DNA from: Brevundimonas sp. PAMC22021
Lineage (GTDB): Bacteria; Pseudomonadota; Alphaproteobacteria; Caulobacterales; Caulobacteraceae
Direction of reading: 5' to 3'
NCBI RefSeq assembly: GCF_019443405.1
Contig: NZ_CP080376.1
Location: forward strand, 2,851,593 to 2,915,592
DNA: 64,000 nucleotides
The position numbers and the translations under genes were made by a program. The number at the start of each line of letters is the position of its first letter. Positions within the stretch are counted from its first letter, which is position 1. Positions 45,286-55,174 of this stretch are shown here, in pieces. The notes beneath the pieces were generated by a model that saw nothing but the letters and a program-made list of their open reading frames with translations, did no database searches and was not told where the DNA came from.

Positions 45286-46662
45286 ATGTTGGCCTTCTCT
45301 CCTGTCCCGGCGCGTCAGCGCCGACGAGGCGCACTTCTGATGGCGGCGCTGGGCGCCCTGACGTTGGTGTCCGCCCCCGCCGCAGCGCAGGACGTCGCCC
45401 GCATGGATCAGGTGGTCCGCGCTTCGGCAGAGCGTGACGCCTTCTCGGGCGCTGTTCTGGTCGCGAAGAACGGCGACGTTCTGCTCGACCAGGGCTACGG
45501 CTTGGCGAACCGCGAGTGGAGCATTCCCAACGACAGCCAGACCAAGTTCCGCCTGGGCTCATTGACCAAACAGTTCACGGCCGTCGCCATCCTGATGTTG
45601 GCTGATCAGGGCAAGGTCGATCTGGACGCGCCCATCAAGACCCTGCTGCCGGGCTCTCCAGCCGCCTGGGACACGGTGACGGTCCGCCATCTCTTGTCGC
45701 ATACGTCGGGCGTGCCGGATTTCACGCGCCAGGCTGACTACGAAGCGCTGAAGACGCGCCCGACGAAGCTGGCCAGCCTTATCGCGCGGTTCAGCAGCCA
45801 GCCGCTGGCATTCCCGCCCGGCGAGCGCTTCTCTTATTCCAACTCGGGATACATCCTATTGAGCGCGGTCATCGAGGCGGCGAGCGGCCAGCCTTACGCC
45901 GACTTTGTGACTTCCAACCTGTTCCAGCCGCTGGGCATGAGTGACAGTGGCTACGACCGCCACGATGTGATCACGCCTCGACGGGCATCGGGCTACGCTT
46001 CGACGGCTGGCGGCGTCATCAATGCCGACTACGTGGACATGAGCATACCCCAGGGCGCCGGGGCGCTGTTCTCGACCACCCGCGACCTTCTCAAGTGGGA
46101 GCAAGGCCTGTTCAGCGGCCGGCTGTTGAGCGAGACATCGATGGACGCTCTAACGACGCCTGTGCGCGACGGCTACGCCATGGGTTTGGTCGTCTCCCGC
46201 TCGGAAGGACGCACCCTGATCTGGCACAACGGAGGGATCGAGGGCTTCAACACCTACATGGCCTACGATCCAGACGACCGGTTCGCGGTGATCGTGCTGG
46301 GCAACCTCAACGGCGAGGCGCCGGACAAGATCGGGAACGATCTGACGACGCTGATGCGCGGGGGCGCCGTCACCTTGGCCAGCGAGCGCCGATCCATCGT
46401 CGTAGCGCCGGATGTCCTGCAATCCTACGTCGGCGTCTATGAGCTCGCGCCCGGCTTCGACCTGACGTTCTCGGTCGTGGACGGCGCGCTGATGGCGCAA
46501 GCCACCGGTCAGCAGGCGAACCGGTTGAGGGCCGATGCTACGGACGCATTCTTCTTGGAAGCCGTGGATGCTGAGATCGTCTTCACGCGTGACCCAGCAG
46601 GCGCTGTGCAGGGGGTGGTGCTGCACCAGGGCGGGCGAGATATGCCTGGCCGCAAGCGGTGA
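45286..46662 (+). CDS. Secreted serine hydrolase (beta-lactamase/PBP4* family)
   Basis: 458 residues: signal peptide with cleavage near SAPAAAQDVA, then the class C-type domain with SxxK (FRLGSLTKQFTAVAIL), YxN (FSYSNSGYILLSAVIEAAS) and HxG (LIWHNGGIEGFNTYM). A C-terminal lipocalin-like domain (LQSYVGVYELAPGFDLTFSV) follows, as in many esterase or D-aminopeptidase members. ATG 45286 has GGGG upstream and opens a normal signal peptide. It stands alone between the acetyltransferase and the thiolase gene. Confidence 0.9.
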   Translation: MLAFSPVPARQRRRGALLMAALGALTLVSAPAAAQDVARMDQVVRASAERDAFSGAVLVAKNGDVLLDQGYGLANREWSIPNDSQTKFRLGSLTKQFTAVAILMLADQGKVDLDAPIKTLLPGSPAAWDTVTVRHLLSHTSGVPDFTRQADYEALKTRPTKLASLIARFSSQPLAFPPGERFSYSNSGYILLSAVIEAASGQPYADFVTSNLFQPLGMSDSGYDRHDVITPRRASGYASTAGGVINADYVDMSIPQGAGALFSTTRDLLKWEQGLFSGRLLSETSMDALTTPVRDGYAMGLVVSRSEGRTLIWHNGGIEGFNTYMAYDPDDRFAVIVLGNLNGEAPDKIGNDLTTLMRGGAVTLASERRSIVVAPDVLQSYVGVYELAPGFDLTFSVVDGALMAQATGQQANRLRADATDAFFLEAVDAEIVFTRDPAGAVQGVVLHQGGRDMPGRKR

Positions 46663-46906
46663 ATACGGATGGTCTTCCTGAGCGAAACGGCTAGCAGCTG
46701 ACAAACGCGTCGACCGCCTTCCAGGAAGCGGAGCTATGATGGACTTCGGCACATCCGATGCCGGGATGACGCTGTTAGGTCGAACACAACCCGCACACTC
46801 TGGTCTCGCGCCTCACTCCACAATCCGTTGCGAAGCGAACCTCCAACAAGGATCTGGTTGTGCGGTGATGAGCAGCATGAGACACGTTCCAGCCCTGCAA
46901 CAACCC

Positions 46907-48085
46907 TCAGCAGCGCTCGAAGATGGCGGCGATGCCTTGGCCTCCGCCGATGCACATGGTCACTAAGGCGTAACGGCCTCTCGTGCGTTGAAGCTCATAC
47001 AACGCCTTGACGCTGTTGATCGCTCCTGTAGCCCCGACGGGGTGGCCTATGGATATGCCGCTACCGTTCGGATTGACCTTGTCAGGATCGAAGCCGAGAT
47101 CGCGCGAGACGGCGCAGGCTTGCGCGGCGAAGGCCTCGTTGGACTCGATCACATCCATGTCGGCGATCAACAGGCCAGCGCGCTTCAGTGCTTGCCTGAC
47201 CGCCGGGATGGGGCCGAGGCCCATATAGGCTGGATCGACGCCTGCGTGACCCCAGGCCACGACTCTGGCCAGTGGCGCAAGCGCCGCGCGCTTCACCATC
47301 TCTTCGCCGGCCAGCAGAAGGGCCGCCGCGCCATCGTTGATGCCGGAGGCGTTGCCGGCGGTGACCGAGCCGTCTGCCTTGAACACCGGCTTCAGCCGAT
47401 CGAAATCGGCGCGAGAGGCGTCATGACGGATGTGCTCATCACGATCGAAGACGAGCGGCTTTCCCTTCAGCTTCACTTCGATCGGCAGGATCTGCTCGAC
47501 GAAGCGGCCGCCTCGGTCGGCAGCCGAGGCGCGGCGATGGCTTTCAAAGGCGGCGTCGTCCTGAGCCGTGCGGTCGATGCCGTACCGTTCCGCCACGTTC
47601 TCGGCGGTCATGCCCATGTGGTAGCGGTTGAAGGGGTCGGTCAGAGCGCCTGTGAGGCCGTCGATCAAAGCGGTGTCGCCCATCTTGGCGCCGAATCGTG
47701 CGGAAGGCACGAGGTACGGTGCTCGGCTCATCGACTCCGCGCCGCCGGCCAAGGCGACGTCGGCCTCGCCCAGCTTCACCAACTGCGCGGCGGACACCAG
47801 CGCCTGGAGGCCCGAGCCGCACAGACGATTGACGCCGAAGGCGGGCGTCTCCGCGGCGCAGCCCGACGTCAGCGCCGCCCAGCGCGCAAGATAGGCGTCG
47901 CGCGGCTCTGTCTGAATCACCTGACCGAAGACCACATGGCCGACCTGCTTGGGCTCGACACCAGACCGGTGGATCGCCTCGGCCGAGACTTGAGCCGCCA
48001 GCTCGGTCGGCGGCGTATCTTTCAGCGCGCCGCCGAAGGCGCCGACGGCGGTCCGGACGCCGGAAAGAATGAACACCTCGGTCAT
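46907..48085 (-). CDS. Thiolase (acetyl-CoA acyltransferase)
   Basis: 392 residues. Catalytic Cys in NRLCGSGLQALVSAAQLV, then ESNEAFAAQACAV, His in GISIGHPVGATGA and the second Cys in VTMCIGGGQGIAAIF. It carries out thiolytic cleavage of a 3-oxoacyl-CoA or the reverse condensation. In this cluster, with an SDR and an acyl-CoA ligase, degradation is more likely than biosynthesis. It lies 102 bases downstream of the SDR gene on the same strand. Confidence 0.94.
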   Translation of the reverse strand: MTEVFILSGVRTAVGAFGGALKDTPPTELAAQVSAEAIHRSGVEPKQVGHVVFGQVIQTEPRDAYLARWAALTSGCAAETPAFGVNRLCGSGLQALVSAAQLVKLGEADVALAGGAESMSRAPYLVPSARFGAKMGDTALIDGLTGALTDPFNRYHMGMTAENVAERYGIDRTAQDDAAFESHRRASAADRGGRFVEQILPIEVKLKGKPLVFDRDEHIRHDASRADFDRLKPVFKADGSVTAGNASGINDGAAALLLAGEEMVKRAALAPLARVVAWGHAGVDPAYMGLGPIPAVRQALKRAGLLIADMDVIESNEAFAAQACAVSRDLGFDPDKVNPNGSGISIGHPVGATGAINSVKALYELQRTRGRYALVTMCIGGGQGIAAIFERC

Positions 48086-48187
48086 GATGGATGGTCCTGA
48101 AGGCCAGTGCCGCCTGGCGTTCAAGAACGGCAAGCGACGAAGGTGATTAGACGTTTGAACGGCATGGGCCCCGTGATTGCGAGGACC

Positions 48188-49099
48188 TTAGGTCTCGTTC
48201 GTTGCGCCAGCGAATGTCCGGTCCGCGAGGTGGGAAGACGTGTTCACCTCATGGCTGTACTGAGCCGCCCCCGAAGCCGGCACGAACTCGCCCTCTCTAT
48301 CTCGGATGCGCTCCCACTGCGCCTCGATGCGCTCTGCGGCGCCGGGCGCGTCGCCGATGTGGACGCCTTGCGTCATGGTGACATGCGCCTGCTCGAAGGC
48401 GCCCGCGCCGGCAAGCAGGATTGTGCGCGTCGGCGCGTTCTCGCTCGCCAGCGCCACGACGCCCGGGCTCACCAGATCCGTTGAAAGGCCGCGGAGATCG
48501 TCCTCTGAATAAAGACCTTCCGTCATCTGCGTCGCCGCGCTGGGCGCCAAACAGTTGACGTGGATGCCCGATTTTTGGCCTTCGAGCGCCAGGGTCTGCA
48601 TCAGTCCGACGAGCGCCATCTTGGCTGCGCCGTAGTTCGACTGCCCGAAGTTGCCGTAGAGCCCCGATGAGGAGGTGGTGAAGATCACCCGGCCGTAGCC
48701 CTTGTCGCGCATGTGCGGCCACGCCGCCTTGGTCAGGTTGACCGATCCCATAAGGTGCACGTCCAGCACCAGCGCGAAGTCGTCGAGGTCCATCTTGGCG
48801 AAGGTTCGGTCGCGCAGGATGCCGGCGTTGTTGACCAGGATATCGACACCGCCCCAGCGCGCGACCACCTCCTCCACCATGGCGAAGACGGCTGCGCGGT
48901 CGGTGACGCTGCAGGTCCATGGCAGGGCCTCACCGCCATCTTCTTGTATCTCTCTAGCGACCGCCTCGCAGGCAGCGGACGCCAGGTCGTTGACGACCAC
49001 CTTTGCCCCATGCCGCGCCAACGCAAGCGCATGACTGCGGCCCAAGCCGCCGCCCGCACCCGTGACGATCGCGGTCCGTCCGTTGAGATCAATGGCCAT
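48188..49099 (-). CDS. SDR-family 3-hydroxyacyl-CoA dehydrogenase-like enzyme
   Basis: 303 residues: Rossmann motif AIVTGAGGGLGRSHALAL, DILVNNAGILRDRTFAKM, active-site Ser in FTTSSSGLYGNFGQSNYGAA with YxxxK. The N-terminal pattern and the size with an extra C-terminal part (PGVVALASENAPTRTILLAG) match the dehydrogenase domain of the multifunctional peroxisomal beta-oxidation protein. The predicted step is oxidation of 3-hydroxyacyl-CoA. The conserved operator lies in the intergenic region upstream. Confidence 0.9.
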   Translation of the reverse strand: MAIDLNGRTAIVTGAGGGLGRSHALALARHGAKVVVNDLASAACEAVAREIQEDGGEALPWTCSVTDRAAVFAMVEEVVARWGGVDILVNNAGILRDRTFAKMDLDDFALVLDVHLMGSVNLTKAAWPHMRDKGYGRVIFTTSSSGLYGNFGQSNYGAAKMALVGLMQTLALEGQKSGIHVNCLAPSAATQMTEGLYSEDDLRGLSTDLVSPGVVALASENAPTRTILLAGAGAFEQAHVTMTQGVHIGDAPGAAERIEAQWERIRDREGEFVPASGAAQYSHEVNTSSHLADRTFAGATNET

Positions 49100-49165
49100 G
49101 GCTCTCCCTTCGCGGTCTGTCGCCGCGTCCTCTCTTCGTCCCACTCTGAAGAAACTGTCCGTAAG

Positions 49166-49199
49166 GTCAATATTCACTAGGCGACGGGTGAACATTGAC
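49166..49199. promoter_or_regulatory. Inverted repeat in the divergent promoter region, probable TetR operator
   Basis: Arms GTCAATATTCAC (49166-49177) and GTGAACATTGAC (49188-49199) match at 11 of 12 positions around a 10-base spacer. It lies between the SDR and the TonB receptor genes, 75 bases before the receptor ATG. A TetR regulator is encoded in the same cluster and is the natural binder. Confidence 0.7.
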
Positions 49200-49274
49200 G
49201 GCGGACGGGATCGGTGAGACGGTCCGCGAATGGCGCCGACAGAGCGCTCGAGGAAACATCGAGGGAGAGAGACC

Positions 49275-51443
49275 ATGGGGCGCAAGCTCTGGCTGACCAC
49301 ATCCGCCGCGGTCCTGCTGTGGACCGGAGCCGCCCAGGCTCAAACCGCGCCACAAGAGACCGACGGTCAAGAAGAGGCGACGTCACTAGGCGAGGTGCTT
49401 GTCACCGCCGAGCGCCGAACGACCAATCTTCAGGAAACGGCTGTCGCCGCCACTGTGCTCTCCGGCGAAAGCCTGGATGACCGCGGCGTCTTCTCCCTGG
49501 AGCAGCTTCAGTTCGTGGCGCCGTCGACGACGGTGCAGAACTACGGCCAAGGCAACTTCTTCAACGTTCGCGGCATCGGAAAGTCGGAAGCGACAACGGC
49601 CATCGGCGTGGGCGTGACCACCTATCGCGACGGCGTTCCTGTGTTTCCCGGCTACTTCCAGACCGAACCCTACTATGACATCGGCAGCGTCGAACTGCTG
49701 CGGGGTCCACAGGGCACCTTCGCAGGCACCAACGCCACGGGGGGCGCGGTCTTCATCACCTCACGCAATCCGGATTTCACGGGGGTGAACGGCTATGTGC
49801 TGGGACAGGTCGGCAACTACGACAATCTGAAGCTCCAAGGCGCGGTCAACGTGCCGCTGAGCGACACCCTGGCCGCCCGCTTCGCCGTGAACAGCGAGCA
49901 ACGCTCCAGCTTCCACGACATCACCGGGCCCTACCGTGGAACCCCGGGCGAGGTGGACTCCAACAGCGTGCGCGCCAGCTTCCTGTGGACCCCGACGCCC
50001 GCGCTGCGGGTGCTGCTGAAGGGCGACTACAACAAGCTGGACTTCGGCGGCTATCCGGCTGATCCGGCCTTGTCGACCAACGATCCCTTCGAGATCACTG
50101 CGAACGGCCCCCACTCCGGCCTGGACGAGACGGCCCGCATCTCGCTGAACGTCAGCTACGTCTTCGACAACGGGATCACCCTGCGTTCGATTACCGGCTA
50201 CCAGGATGGAACAAGCGAGTTCTCGACCGATCTGGACGGGACCAGCGCTCTCAACAACACCTTCTATGACCGCGTCGAAGAGCAGGTCTGGTCGCAGGAG
50301 ATCAATCTGATCTCGCCCGACAACCAGCGTCTCACCTGGCTGCTGGGCGCCTTCTGGCAGCAGGACGACGTAACCTTCCCGGTCACCACCTTCCCGGAGG
50401 GCGCGTACCACGTCGGCTTCCCGGAAGGCGTGCTCGACTACTACATCTTCGGCGACACGCCCAAGGAGACCAAGGCCGTGTTCGGCCAGGTCAGCTATGA
50501 CATCTCGGATCGCCTGCAGATCCAGGTCGGCGCACGCTGGTCCGAAAGCACGTCGCGCAACGAAAACGTCTACACCACCTATCCTGCGCTCGGCCTGCAG
50601 CTGCTGCAGAACGACGAGGTCACCGCCGATAAGGCCACCGGCAAGGTGAGCATCAACTACAAGATAGACGACAACAACTTCGTCTACGGCTTTGTGGCGA
50701 ACGGCTTCAAGATGGGCGGACTGAACGCTCCGAACTTCTATGCTCCGGCAAGTTCGTTCGGTCCGGAAGACGTGGTCGATTACGAACTAGGCTGGAAGTC
50801 GACCTTGCTCGGCGGTCAGGTCCGCACCCAGCTTGGGGCCTACTACATGACCTATGAGGGCTTCCAGGTCGTGGTCGGCGATCCGGCTGTTCCGCTGTTC
50901 AGCTCCATCGTCAATGTCGCTGACGAGACCGTGCTGATGGGGTTGGAAGCCTCGGCTCAAGTCCGTCTGAACGCCTGGACCTTGGATGTCGGCGCTGCGG
51001 TGTCGAACTCTGAACTGGGCGAGTTCTACGCCGCCGATCCCCGCGTCGCACGCAGCGGCACGTGCGACGCTAACACCGGGCCGGCGACCGCCAATTGCCT
51101 GAACCTCGACGGGAACACTCAAGGGTATGCGCCCGAACTGACGTTCAACATCGGAGTCCAGTACGACTTCGCACTGCCGAACGGCGCGACCCTGTCGCCG
51201 CGGATCGATTACGCGCACATTGACGAGGCCTGGACGAGCATCTTCAACAACGAGGCTTTGGGCGACCGCCTGGAGTCCCGCGACCTGGTCAACCTTCTCC
51301 TTAGCTACAAGACGGGCGACTGGACACTCGCGGCCTATGCGCTGAACGCGACGGATCAGACCTATATCGCGGCGGTCAACTCGGGCCTTCGCTATGCGGG
51401 CGCTCCGCGGCAGTTCGGCGTCAATCTGACGAAGACGTTCTGA
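49275..51443 (+). CDS. TonB-dependent outer-membrane receptor
   Basis: 722 residues: signal peptide of about 23 residues ending AAQAQ, TonB-box region and plug domain (LGEVLVTAERRTTNLQETAV, FNVRGIGKSEATTAIGVGVT, DIGSVELLRGPQGTFAGTNA), then the 22-strand barrel ending FGVNLTKTF, with the terminal Phe. The energy-coupled substrate is unknown; the following genes suggest an ester or fatty-acid-like compound. It is the first gene of the right-hand arm; the operator is upstream. Confidence 0.95.
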   Translation: MGRKLWLTTSAAVLLWTGAAQAQTAPQETDGQEEATSLGEVLVTAERRTTNLQETAVAATVLSGESLDDRGVFSLEQLQFVAPSTTVQNYGQGNFFNVRGIGKSEATTAIGVGVTTYRDGVPVFPGYFQTEPYYDIGSVELLRGPQGTFAGTNATGGAVFITSRNPDFTGVNGYVLGQVGNYDNLKLQGAVNVPLSDTLAARFAVNSEQRSSFHDITGPYRGTPGEVDSNSVRASFLWTPTPALRVLLKGDYNKLDFGGYPADPALSTNDPFEITANGPHSGLDETARISLNVSYVFDNGITLRSITGYQDGTSEFSTDLDGTSALNNTFYDRVEEQVWSQEINLISPDNQRLTWLLGAFWQQDDVTFPVTTFPEGAYHVGFPEGVLDYYIFGDTPKETKAVFGQVSYDISDRLQIQVGARWSESTSRNENVYTTYPALGLQLLQNDEVTADKATGKVSINYKIDDNNFVYGFVANGFKMGGLNAPNFYAPASSFGPEDVVDYELGWKSTLLGGQVRTQLGAYYMTYEGFQVVVGDPAVPLFSSIVNVADETVLMGLEASAQVRLNAWTLDVGAAVSNSELGEFYAADPRVARSGTCDANTGPATANCLNLDGNTQGYAPELTFNIGVQYDFALPNGATLSPRIDYAHIDEAWTSIFNNEALGDRLESRDLVNLLLSYKTGDWTLAAYALNATDQTYIAAVNSGLRYAGAPRQFGVNLTKTF

Positions 51444-51533
51444 CCCAGACCCTGACGGGGCGCGGTCACTCGATCGCCGTCCCGTCAAATCCCTGCCCCC
51501 AGCATCTGTAACCTGTTGGATTGTTGCTCAAGG

Positions 51534-53120
51534 ATGATCGGCTCCCCGCCAAGCTTCATGCAGGACTACGCCCTGACCGTGGACCGCTTCCTCGACCACG
51601 GCGCCAAATGGCACGGGTCCTCGGGGGTGGTGACGGCGGGCGCGCAAGCCGACCGACGCATCAACTACTTCGACCTTCGCGAGCGCGCCAATCGCCTGTC
51701 CGGCGCCCTACTGAGTTGCGGCGTGGAGCCCGGCGACCGGATCGCCACCCTGGCCTGGAACACTCAACACCATGTTGAGGCCTGGTACGCCGCGATGGGC
51801 GTGGGCCTCGTCTGCCACACCCTAAACCCGCGGCTGACGGTCGCGCAGTTGGCTGCGATGGTCGACCAGGCCGACGATCGCGTGCTGGCCGTCGGCGCAG
51901 GCTTGCGCCACATCGCCGAAGCCCTGCTGGAAGCCTGTCCTTCGCTGGAGCGCCTGATCCTGCTGGACGACGACGCGGCTAAGAACGGACGCCCCGAGAT
52001 CTTCAGTCTTGAGAGCCTGCTCGCCGAGCAAGGTCACGCCGTCTCCTGGGGCGGTTTCGAAGAGACCGCGCTTGCCGGACTGTGCTTCACCTCCGGCACC
52101 ACCGGCGCGCCGAAGGGCGTCGCCTACACCCATCGCTCCAATTACCTGCACACTCTTCGCGCTCTGCAGGCGGATTCCATCGCCCTCACCGCCAAGGACG
52201 CCGTTCTTGTCGCCGTGCCCATGTTCCACGCCAACGCGTGGGGCCTGCCCTTTGCGGCGCCAGCCGTAGGCGCCGATCTGGTGCTGCCCGGGCGCTCGAC
52301 CGACGGAGCCACTCTGGCGGGCCTGATCGAAAGGCAGGGTGTGACGGTCGCCGTGGGCGTTCCCACCGTCTGGCTAGGCCTGTTGGATCATCTCGACGCC
52401 ACAGGCGGCGAAACGCCAAGCTTGGAGCGCATCATCATCGGCGGATCGAGCTGTCCCGACAGCCTGCTGCAAAGAATGGAGCGACGGTTCGGCGCCACGG
52501 TGCAGACCAGCTGGGGCATGACCGAGCTGTCGCCGTTGGGCGCCATCTCCCCCCGCAGCGATGTCCAGGGCGCCGCACGAGGCTCAGGTCGTCCCCCCAT
52601 GGGCCTGGACCTGCTGCTCACCGACGCGGACGGCCGCCCCCTGCCCGACCAGCGCAACGCCGTCGGCCACCTGAAGGTGAAGGGGCAAAGCGTTGTTCAA
52701 AGCTATTTCGGCGCCAGCCAGCCGGCCGTCGACGCCGACGGCTGGTTCGACACCGGCGACCTGGCCCAGCTGGACAACGACGGCAACCTGACCCTGGCGG
52801 GCCGTTCCAAGGACTTGATCAAGTCCGGGGGCGAATGGATCAACCCCGTCGAAATCGAGGAAATCGTCGGCGCTCTGCCCGCAGTCAGCCTCGTGGCGGT
52901 AATCGGCCGAGCCGACTCGAAGTGGGGCGAGCGTCCCCTGATGGTGATCGAGCCCGCGCGCGGACAGGACATCGACGATGCGCAACTGAAGGCGTCGCTC
53001 AAGGGCCGCGTAGCCGACTGGTGGATCCCCGAGCGGGTCGTGCGGGTAGAGGCCATGCCGCTTGCGGCCACGGGCAAGATCAACAAGGCCGTGCTTCGCG
53101 CCGCTCATGGAGGCGCCTAG
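51534..53120 (+). CDS. Acyl-CoA ligase (AMP-binding)
   Basis: 528 residues of the ANL superfamily: ATP loop LCFTSGTTGAPKGVAYTH, A5 motif TSWGMTELSPLGAISP, hinge DGWFDTGDLAQLDNDGNLTL and C-terminal catalytic Lys in PLAATGKINKAVLRAAHG. It activates a carboxylic acid as its CoA thioester, expected for a medium- or long-chain or aromatic acid released by the esterases here. ATG 51534 has AAGG next to it; ATG 51558 (MQDYALTVDRF) is an alternative. The TetR gene follows at TAGGATG. Confidence 0.93.
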   Translation: MIGSPPSFMQDYALTVDRFLDHGAKWHGSSGVVTAGAQADRRINYFDLRERANRLSGALLSCGVEPGDRIATLAWNTQHHVEAWYAAMGVGLVCHTLNPRLTVAQLAAMVDQADDRVLAVGAGLRHIAEALLEACPSLERLILLDDDAAKNGRPEIFSLESLLAEQGHAVSWGGFEETALAGLCFTSGTTGAPKGVAYTHRSNYLHTLRALQADSIALTAKDAVLVAVPMFHANAWGLPFAAPAVGADLVLPGRSTDGATLAGLIERQGVTVAVGVPTVWLGLLDHLDATGGETPSLERIIIGGSSCPDSLLQRMERRFGATVQTSWGMTELSPLGAISPRSDVQGAARGSGRPPMGLDLLLTDADGRPLPDQRNAVGHLKVKGQSVVQSYFGASQPAVDADGWFDTGDLAQLDNDGNLTLAGRSKDLIKSGGEWINPVEIEEIVGALPAVSLVAVIGRADSKWGERPLMVIEPARGQDIDDAQLKASLKGRVADWWIPERVVRVEAMPLAATGKINKAVLRAAHGGA

Positions 53121-53121
53121 G

Positions 53122-53895
53122 ATGACCGCCGTCTCCATCATCGAGTCGGCGCGCCCATTGCACGGGGCGCCAGAACGCCCCGAGGCCAAGACCATGACCA
53201 CATCGCCCCGCAGGCCGCGCCGCAAGGCGGAGCAACGCGCCGAAAGCCTGGAGCAGCTGCTGGACGCCGCCGAGGAGCTCTTCTCCCGCCACGGCTTCTA
53301 CGGCGTGACGATCAAGGACATCGCCGACAAGGTCGGCGTCCACAAGTCGTTGATCCACTACTACTTCACCGACAAGCAGGAGGTGTTCGACAAGGTGATG
53401 GCGCGTCGTGCGCCGATCACAAGCGGACGCCGAATGGACGCGCTGGACGCCTATGAAAAGGCGGCCGCAGGCACTCCGACCGTCGAGGGCGCTCTGCGCG
53501 CCTTCCTCGACACCGATCTGGACACCTATTCCACCGGCGGCGACGGCTGGCGCCATTTCGGGGCGCTGAGCGCTCAGATCAACAACACGCCTGCCTGGGG
53601 CGCCGAGGTCATGGATCGCCTTTACGACCCCGTGGTCCTCAGGCTCATCGGCCTGCTGAAGCAGGCCATGCCTGACGCGCTCGAAGAGGACATCTTCTGG
53701 GGCTACCACTTCGTGACCGGCGCCCTGACGCTCAGCCTGGCGCGCACGGGCCGGATCGACCACCTCTCCGGCGGTAAGTGCCGGTCCGACGACTTCGAGG
53801 CGATCAAGGCGCGGATGGCCGCCTTCATGGCGCACGGTTTCATGGGTGTCTGCCGGGACCGCGCCGAGGAACGTCGAAAGCAGGCGCGTGAATGA
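53122..53895 (+). CDS. TetR/AcrR-family regulator of the catabolic cluster
   Basis: 257 residues. HTH domain: SLEQLLDAAEELFSRHGFYG, VTIKDIADKVGVHKSLIHYY; ligand-binding C-terminal domain follows (RAFLDTDLDTYSTGGDGWRH). Likely ligand: an acyl-CoA intermediate of the pathway. Starts 1 base after the ligase stop; an ATG at 53194 is possible. The next gene starts 4 bases inside its end. It probably binds the inverted repeat at 49166-49199. Confidence 0.92.
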   Translation: MTAVSIIESARPLHGAPERPEAKTMTTSPRRPRRKAEQRAESLEQLLDAAEELFSRHGFYGVTIKDIADKVGVHKSLIHYYFTDKQEVFDKVMARRAPITSGRRMDALDAYEKAAAGTPTVEGALRAFLDTDLDTYSTGGDGWRHFGALSAQINNTPAWGAEVMDRLYDPVVLRLIGLLKQAMPDALEEDIFWGYHFVTGALTLSLARTGRIDHLSGGKCRSDDFEAIKARMAAFMAHGFMGVCRDRAEERRKQARE

Positions 53896-55139
53896 CAGCC
53901 GGCAGCTTGCCCTTCGCGGAGAACCCCGAGGTTCTCGGCTTCAGCTCAGCCCGCCTCGCCGACCTCAACGGCTACATGTCGGGCATGGTCGAGGCGGGGC
54001 TGGTGGCGGGAACCTCCACTCTGCTGATGCGCCATGGGCAGGTCGCCGCCTTCCAAACCTTCGGCCATGCTCGCCTGGGCGACGCGGCGCCACTGAGCCC
54101 CGACACCATCTTCCGCATCTACTCCATGACCAAGCCTGTCACCGGCGTGGCCATGATGATCCTGTTCGAAGAAGGGCGGTGGCGGCTTGATGATCCCGTC
54201 ACCGATCATCTTCCGGAGCTGGAGGGCCAGAAGGTCTTTGTCGGCATGGCCGATGACGGGTCCATGATGACCGAAGACGTTGTGCGTCCACCGACCATGC
54301 GCGAGCTGATGAGCCATACGGCCGGCTTGGGCTATGGCCTGTTCGACGTGCATCCGATCGAGCGCGCCTATCGGAAGGCGGGCGTGATGACCGCCGACAG
54401 CCATGACGATCTGCTGGGCCGCGTCGCCCGCATCCCGTTGATGTTCCAGCCGGGATCGGAGTGGTTCTACTCCATCGCCACGGACCTTCAGGCGCTGGTG
54501 GTGAAACGCCTGGCGGGGATGAGCTTCGGGGAGTTCCTTAGGACTCGCATCCTCGAACCACTGGGCATGGTGGACACCGGCTTTCAGGCGCCGGCGGATC
54601 AACTCCACCGGCTGGCGGAAATGTACTGCGATGGCGGCGCGGGCGAGCTTGAAGTGGCCACCAAGGCCTTCGACATGCCCATCAACGACTACACCCGCCC
54701 TCCTCGCTTCGAGAGCGGCGGCGGCGGCCTCGTGTCGACGGCGGTCGACTACGCCCGCTTCTGCCAGATGATCCTGAACCGCGGTGAACTGGACGGGATC
54801 CGCATTCTAAAGCCTGAGACCGTCGCGCTGATGGCGACCAACGTCATCCCCGATGCGGTGCTCGGGACGACCAATCCCCTTCGCCTGCTGCCCTTCAACC
54901 CGGCATTCGGTTTCGGACTGGACCTCGCGGTAGCAATTGATCCGCGGGCGCTCGGCATGGTCGAAGGCAAGGGCACACTGAGCTGGGGTGGGGGCGGGGG
55001 AACCTGGTTCTGGATCGACCCGACCAACGACCTGATCTTCGTGGGCATGATCCAGCGCATGGCCGATCCGGTCAGCAACGAGTTTCGCGCTCGGGCGCGG
55101 ACCCTGACCTACGCCGCCCTGACCCATCCTGAAAAATAG
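53892..55139 (+). CDS. Serine hydrolase, beta-lactamase family (esterase-like)
   Basis: 415 residues with SxxK (IFRIYSMTKPVTGVAMMILF), YxN-like (EWFYSIATDLQALVVKRLAG, where the motif reads Y-S-I) and a Gly-rich loop (GTLSWGGGGGTWFWIDP). It resembles EstB-type carboxylesterases of family VIII. No signal peptide; cytosolic. ATGA overlap with the TetR gene. Likely hydrolyses an ester inside the cell, upstream of the CoA ligase step. Confidence 0.9.
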   Translation: MTAGSLPFAENPEVLGFSSARLADLNGYMSGMVEAGLVAGTSTLLMRHGQVAAFQTFGHARLGDAAPLSPDTIFRIYSMTKPVTGVAMMILFEEGRWRLDDPVTDHLPELEGQKVFVGMADDGSMMTEDVVRPPTMRELMSHTAGLGYGLFDVHPIERAYRKAGVMTADSHDDLLGRVARIPLMFQPGSEWFYSIATDLQALVVKRLAGMSFGEFLRTRILEPLGMVDTGFQAPADQLHRLAEMYCDGGAGELEVATKAFDMPINDYTRPPRFESGGGGLVSTAVDYARFCQMILNRGELDGIRILKPETVALMATNVIPDAVLGTTNPLRLLPFNPAFGFGLDLAVAIDPRALGMVEGKGTLSWGGGGGTWFWIDPTNDLIFVGMIQRMADPVSNEFRARARTLTYAALTHPEK

Positions 55140-55174
55140 ACGGGCCAAAAGGCTCGCTTCACCGAGGAACGACC

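Noticed and set aside
45286..46662. Class C beta-lactamase
   Set aside because: The SxxK and YxN motifs are shared by many esterases and peptidases; the KTG triad of true AmpC is replaced by HNG and a C-terminal domain is present, so resistance is not inferred.
46663..46906. Short frames between the serine hydrolase and the thiolase
   Set aside because: No ribosome site or similarity; under 300 bases and no terminator clear enough to report.
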